From positions 3,205,531 through 3,269,530 of the forward strand of contig KB904821.1 of assembly GCA_000380225.1 (NCBI GenBank): a stretch of DNA of 64,000 bases. The letters are read 5' to 3'. Position 1 is the first letter of the stretch. Each line of letters begins with the position of its first letter. The stretch comes from a filamentous cyanobacterium ESFC-1 (GTDB lineage: Bacteria > Cyanobacteriota > Cyanobacteriia > Cyanobacteriales > Spirulinaceae). This document shows positions 61,997 through 64,000 of the stretch, in pieces. The notes beneath the pieces are model-generated. The model did no database searches. It saw only the letters and a program-made list of their open reading frames with translations, and was not told the origin of the DNA. The position numbers and the translations under genes were made by a program.

Positions 61997-63220
61997 ATGA
62001 ACAGCTTAAAAGTCCTAGAGGAAGTAGACCAGGCACTATTCCCCATCTTTTCCGCAATTGACACTCAGGTCAAGCAAAACCTCAAAAAAGTCTTACACGC
62101 CTTTCGCGATGAGCGTGTGGGGACACACCATTTTGCGGGGGTTAATGGGTATGGCCATGGCGATCTCGGTCGAGAAACCTTAGATCGGGTTTTTGCGAGG
62201 GTCATGGGGGCAGAAGCCGCCCTAGTGCGGGTGCAGCTCGTCTCTGGAACCCACGCGATCGCATCAGCCCTTTATGGTATTCTCCGACCGGGAGACGAAA
62301 TGTTATCCGTGAGTGGTGCGCCTTACGATACCCTCGAAGAAGTTATCGGTCTGCGCGGAGAAGGACAAGGCTCCTTGGCCGAATTTGGCATTAAATATCG
62401 CCAATTAGACCTTACTTCCCAAGGTACAATCGATTGGGCCGCTTTGACCACTGCCTTACGAGAGAATACTCGCTTAATCTTAATTCAACGGTCTTGTGGC
62501 TATTCCTGGCGACCGAGTTTGTCCCTAGAAGATATTGCCAAAATTATTAAAATTGTCAAGAGTCAAAATCCCGATGTCGTTTGTTTCGTGGATAACTGCT
62601 ACGGCGAATTTGTGAGCGATCGCGAACCCACCGCCGTCGGCGCAGACCTAATCGCCGGTTCCCTGATTAAAAATCCCGGTGGTACCATTGCCCCCACAGG
62701 CGGCTATCTCGCGGGCAAAGCCCAATGGGTCGAAAAAGCCGCTTGTCGCCTCACCGCCCCCGGCATTGGCAGTTCGGGCGGCTCTAGCCTCGATCAAAAC
62801 CGCTTGCTGTACCAAGGGCTGTTCCTCGCGCCGCAAATGGTCGGAGAAGCCATCAAAGGGACGCACCTGTTAGCTTATGTGTTCGATCGCCTGGGTTATC
62901 CCGTGAATCCCGCCCCTTTTGCCCCCCGTCGCGACATTATCCAAGGGATTCAACTGGGCAGCCCCGAAAAGCTCATTGCCTTTTGTCGTGCCATTCAACA
63001 GCACTCTCCCATTGAATCCTACCTCGACCCCATTCCCGCCGCGATGCCGGGGTATGAAAGCGAATTAGTGATGGCCGGTGGCACATTTGTAGACGGGAGT
63101 ACCTCCGAGTTTTCCGCCGATGGCCCCTTACGAGAACCCTACATCGCCTTTTGTCAGGGGGGGACTCATTGGACGCATATCGCGATCGCCCTCGAAGCCG
63201 CCATCGAAGCCATTAGCTAA
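61997..63220 (+). CDS. Methionine gamma-lyase family protein (aluminium-resistance-like)
   Basis: A 407-residue PLP enzyme. RVQLVSGTHAIASALYGILRPGD (split, about 75-97), VDNCYGEFV (about 196-204) and the PLP lysine in GSLIKNPGGTIAPTGGYLAGK (split, about 219-239) identify the family once named for aluminium resistance. Substrate unknown; sulfur amino acid cleavage is suspected from its classification. Its end overlaps the convergent nagB gene by 8 bp. Confidence 0.92.
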   Translation: MNSLKVLEEVDQALFPIFSAIDTQVKQNLKKVLHAFRDERVGTHHFAGVNGYGHGDLGRETLDRVFARVMGAEAALVRVQLVSGTHAIASALYGILRPGDEMLSVSGAPYDTLEEVIGLRGEGQGSLAEFGIKYRQLDLTSQGTIDWAALTTALRENTRLILIQRSCGYSWRPSLSLEDIAKIIKIVKSQNPDVVCFVDNCYGEFVSDREPTAVGADLIAGSLIKNPGGTIAPTGGYLAGKAQWVEKAACRLTAPGIGSSGGSSLDQNRLLYQGLFLAPQMVGEAIKGTHLLAYVFDRLGYPVNPAPFAPRRDIIQGIQLGSPEKLIAFCRAIQQHSPIESYLDPIPAAMPGYESELVMAGGTFVDGSTSEFSADGPLREPYIAFCQGGTHWTHIAIALEAAIEAIS

Positions 63221-63959
63221 GGGTGGTGGCATATAAAACCGCTTGGGGCAACAAGCGCAGAAAAGAAGCGGGCCAGTGGGACGAAATAGGGCTATTCAGG
63301 GTTGTTTTAACAATTTGGGCTTTCTTTGACCCTGGAGCTAAACAAATTAGCTTCTGAGTGGCTTTAAGGGCGGTTAGAGTGAGGGTAAGGGCGGCGGTAG
63401 GAACAGCTTCGAGATTTTGAAAGGTGTTGGGGTTGACTTGTTGTTGACGGGTGGCAGTTTCGAGTTGAACCACTTTGACCCAAGCCTCATCGTTAAAGTC
63501 CGCCGCGTGGGGTTCATTGAAAGCCAAATGACCATTCGTGCCAATTCCCAGTAAAGCCAGATCGAGGGGTTGGGCTTGTAGCAAAGCCGTGTAGCGATCG
63601 CACTCCCCTTGAGGACGATCGGTATCCCCTTGGAGGTAATGAAAATGACGAGGGGAAATCTGAGTGGCCACGCGATCGCGCAGATACCGACGAAAACTCC
63701 CTGGATGATGGGGTTCAATGCCTAAAAACTCATCGAGATGAAAGATAGTAATCTTCGACCAATCAATCGTAGAGTCTTGGGTTAAATATTCGAGAAACTG
63801 TTTTTGGGAATTGCCTGTAGCCAGGATGAGCGTCGCTTCTCCCCTTTGCGCTATGGCACTTAGCAGGCGATCGCGGGCTTGTTGAGCGGCAGCGATGGCT
63901 AAAGCGGCGCGATCGCCATAAACACAGGTACAAAGGTCATTTACGGTGAACTGTTGCAT
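63213..63959 (-). CDS. nagB: Glucosamine-6-phosphate deaminase
   Basis: A 248-residue NagB/Pgl-superfamily enzyme: ATGNSQKQFLEYL (about 47-59), FHLDEFLGIEPHHPGSF (about 73-89), catalytic-loop LGIGTNGHLAFNEP (about 137-150). The order D-E then HLAFNEP agrees with NagB rather than phosphogluconolactonase. It converts GlcN6P to Fru6P and ammonia. AAAGGACAAAG, part of a dispersed repeat, sits directly before ATG 63959 as Shine-Dalgarno. Confidence 0.9.
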   Translation of the reverse strand: MQQFTVNDLCTCVYGDRAALAIAAAQQARDRLLSAIAQRGEATLILATGNSQKQFLEYLTQDSTIDWSKITIFHLDEFLGIEPHHPGSFRRYLRDRVATQISPRHFHYLQGDTDRPQGECDRYTALLQAQPLDLALLGIGTNGHLAFNEPHAADFNDEAWVKVVQLETATRQQQVNPNTFQNLEAVPTAALTLTLTALKATQKLICLAPGSKKAQIVKTTLNSPISSHWPASFLRLLPQAVLYATTLS

Positions 63960-63965
63960 CTTTGT

Positions 63966-64000
63966 CCTTTGTTGTTGGTTGTTGGTTGTTGGTTGTTGGT
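63966..64000. repeat. TTGGTTG heptamer array at window edge
   Basis: GTTGTTGG/TTGTTGG units run to the last base. This is the same STRR family as the array at 39951-40128. The full length is not visible. Confidence 0.9.

Overview
The window is chromosomal DNA of a beta-cyanobacterium. The evidence is a beta-carboxysome operon (ccmK2-K1-L-M-N) next to form IB rbcL-rbcX-rbcS, a CO2-uptake NDH-1 module (ndhF4-ndhD4-cupB), crtO, a CURT1/CAAD protein, a DUF760 protein and very many HIP1 octamers (GCGATCGC). The abundant short dispersed repeats, a HetZ-related regulator and a four-module CcmM suggest a filamentous, Oscillatoriales-like strain; that placement is inference.

Layout. 1-1.8 kb: a partial Ser/Thr kinase with WD40 repeats and a 47-residue conserved small protein. 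1.9-6.9 kb (minus): ndhF4, ndhD4, cupB. 7.8-14.9 kb (plus): the carboxysome shell and scaffold operon, then rbcLXS with a structured leader, an rbcL-rbcX stem-loop and a terminator after rbcS. 15.2-21 kb (minus): a two-partner secretion pair, tpsA-tpsB. 21.3-24.7 kb: a small membrane-anchored protein, a methylglyoxal synthase/diacylglycerol kinase fusion, a type II NADH dehydrogenase and a DoxX protein. 25.3-27.7 kb: a partner-switching module (anti-sigma kinase, REC-PP2C phosphatase, STAS antagonist). 28-32 kb: crtO and four tandem paralogues of a small membrane protein. 32.1-34.3 kb: a type II restriction-modification pair inside an 84-bp direct repeat that duplicates the 3' end of the adjacent cyclase gene. 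34.5-38 kb: a REC-adenylate cyclase and a hybrid histidine kinase. 38.4-46.8 kb: HetZ-related protein, CURT1/CAAD, NuiA, PotB-like permease, Nif11-like protein, Ddl, a double-RCK channel and a DUF4114-like secreted protein. 47-51.7 kb: secreted/outer-membrane proteins, decayed toxin-antitoxin remnants and a vWA protein. 51.9-64 kb: leuC, DUF760, mutY with an intact Nudix box, an AT-rich PLD-like gene, a nonsense-interrupted membrane gene, a MATE transporter, a thioredoxin-like ferredoxin, tRNA-Gly(GCC), proA, desC, a methionine gamma-lyase-family gene and nagB.

How it works together. The first 15 kb is a CO2-concentrating-mechanism island. NdhF4/NdhD4/CupB hydrate CO2 to bicarbonate at the thylakoid. 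CcmK/L form the shell, CcmM/N organise the interior, and RbcL/S fix CO2 with RbcX helping assembly. Ndh genes and ccm genes diverge from one 840-bp region. Other regions hold stress signalling, surface secretion, genome defence and housekeeping genes.

The most interesting non-obvious signals are: (i) paired CATAAC-N4-GTTATG palindromes at two distant loci, each with exactly 21-bp centre spacing; (ii) the R-M island bracketed by a copy of the neighbouring gene's 3' end; (iii) a dispersed repeat whose AAAGGA core sits as the ribosome-binding site of several genes; (iv) altered key residues in CcmK, CcmM, the MGS domain and MutY; (v) a toxin-antitoxin graveyard inside 70-bp direct repeats. Assignments rest on reading motifs by eye; no searches were run.
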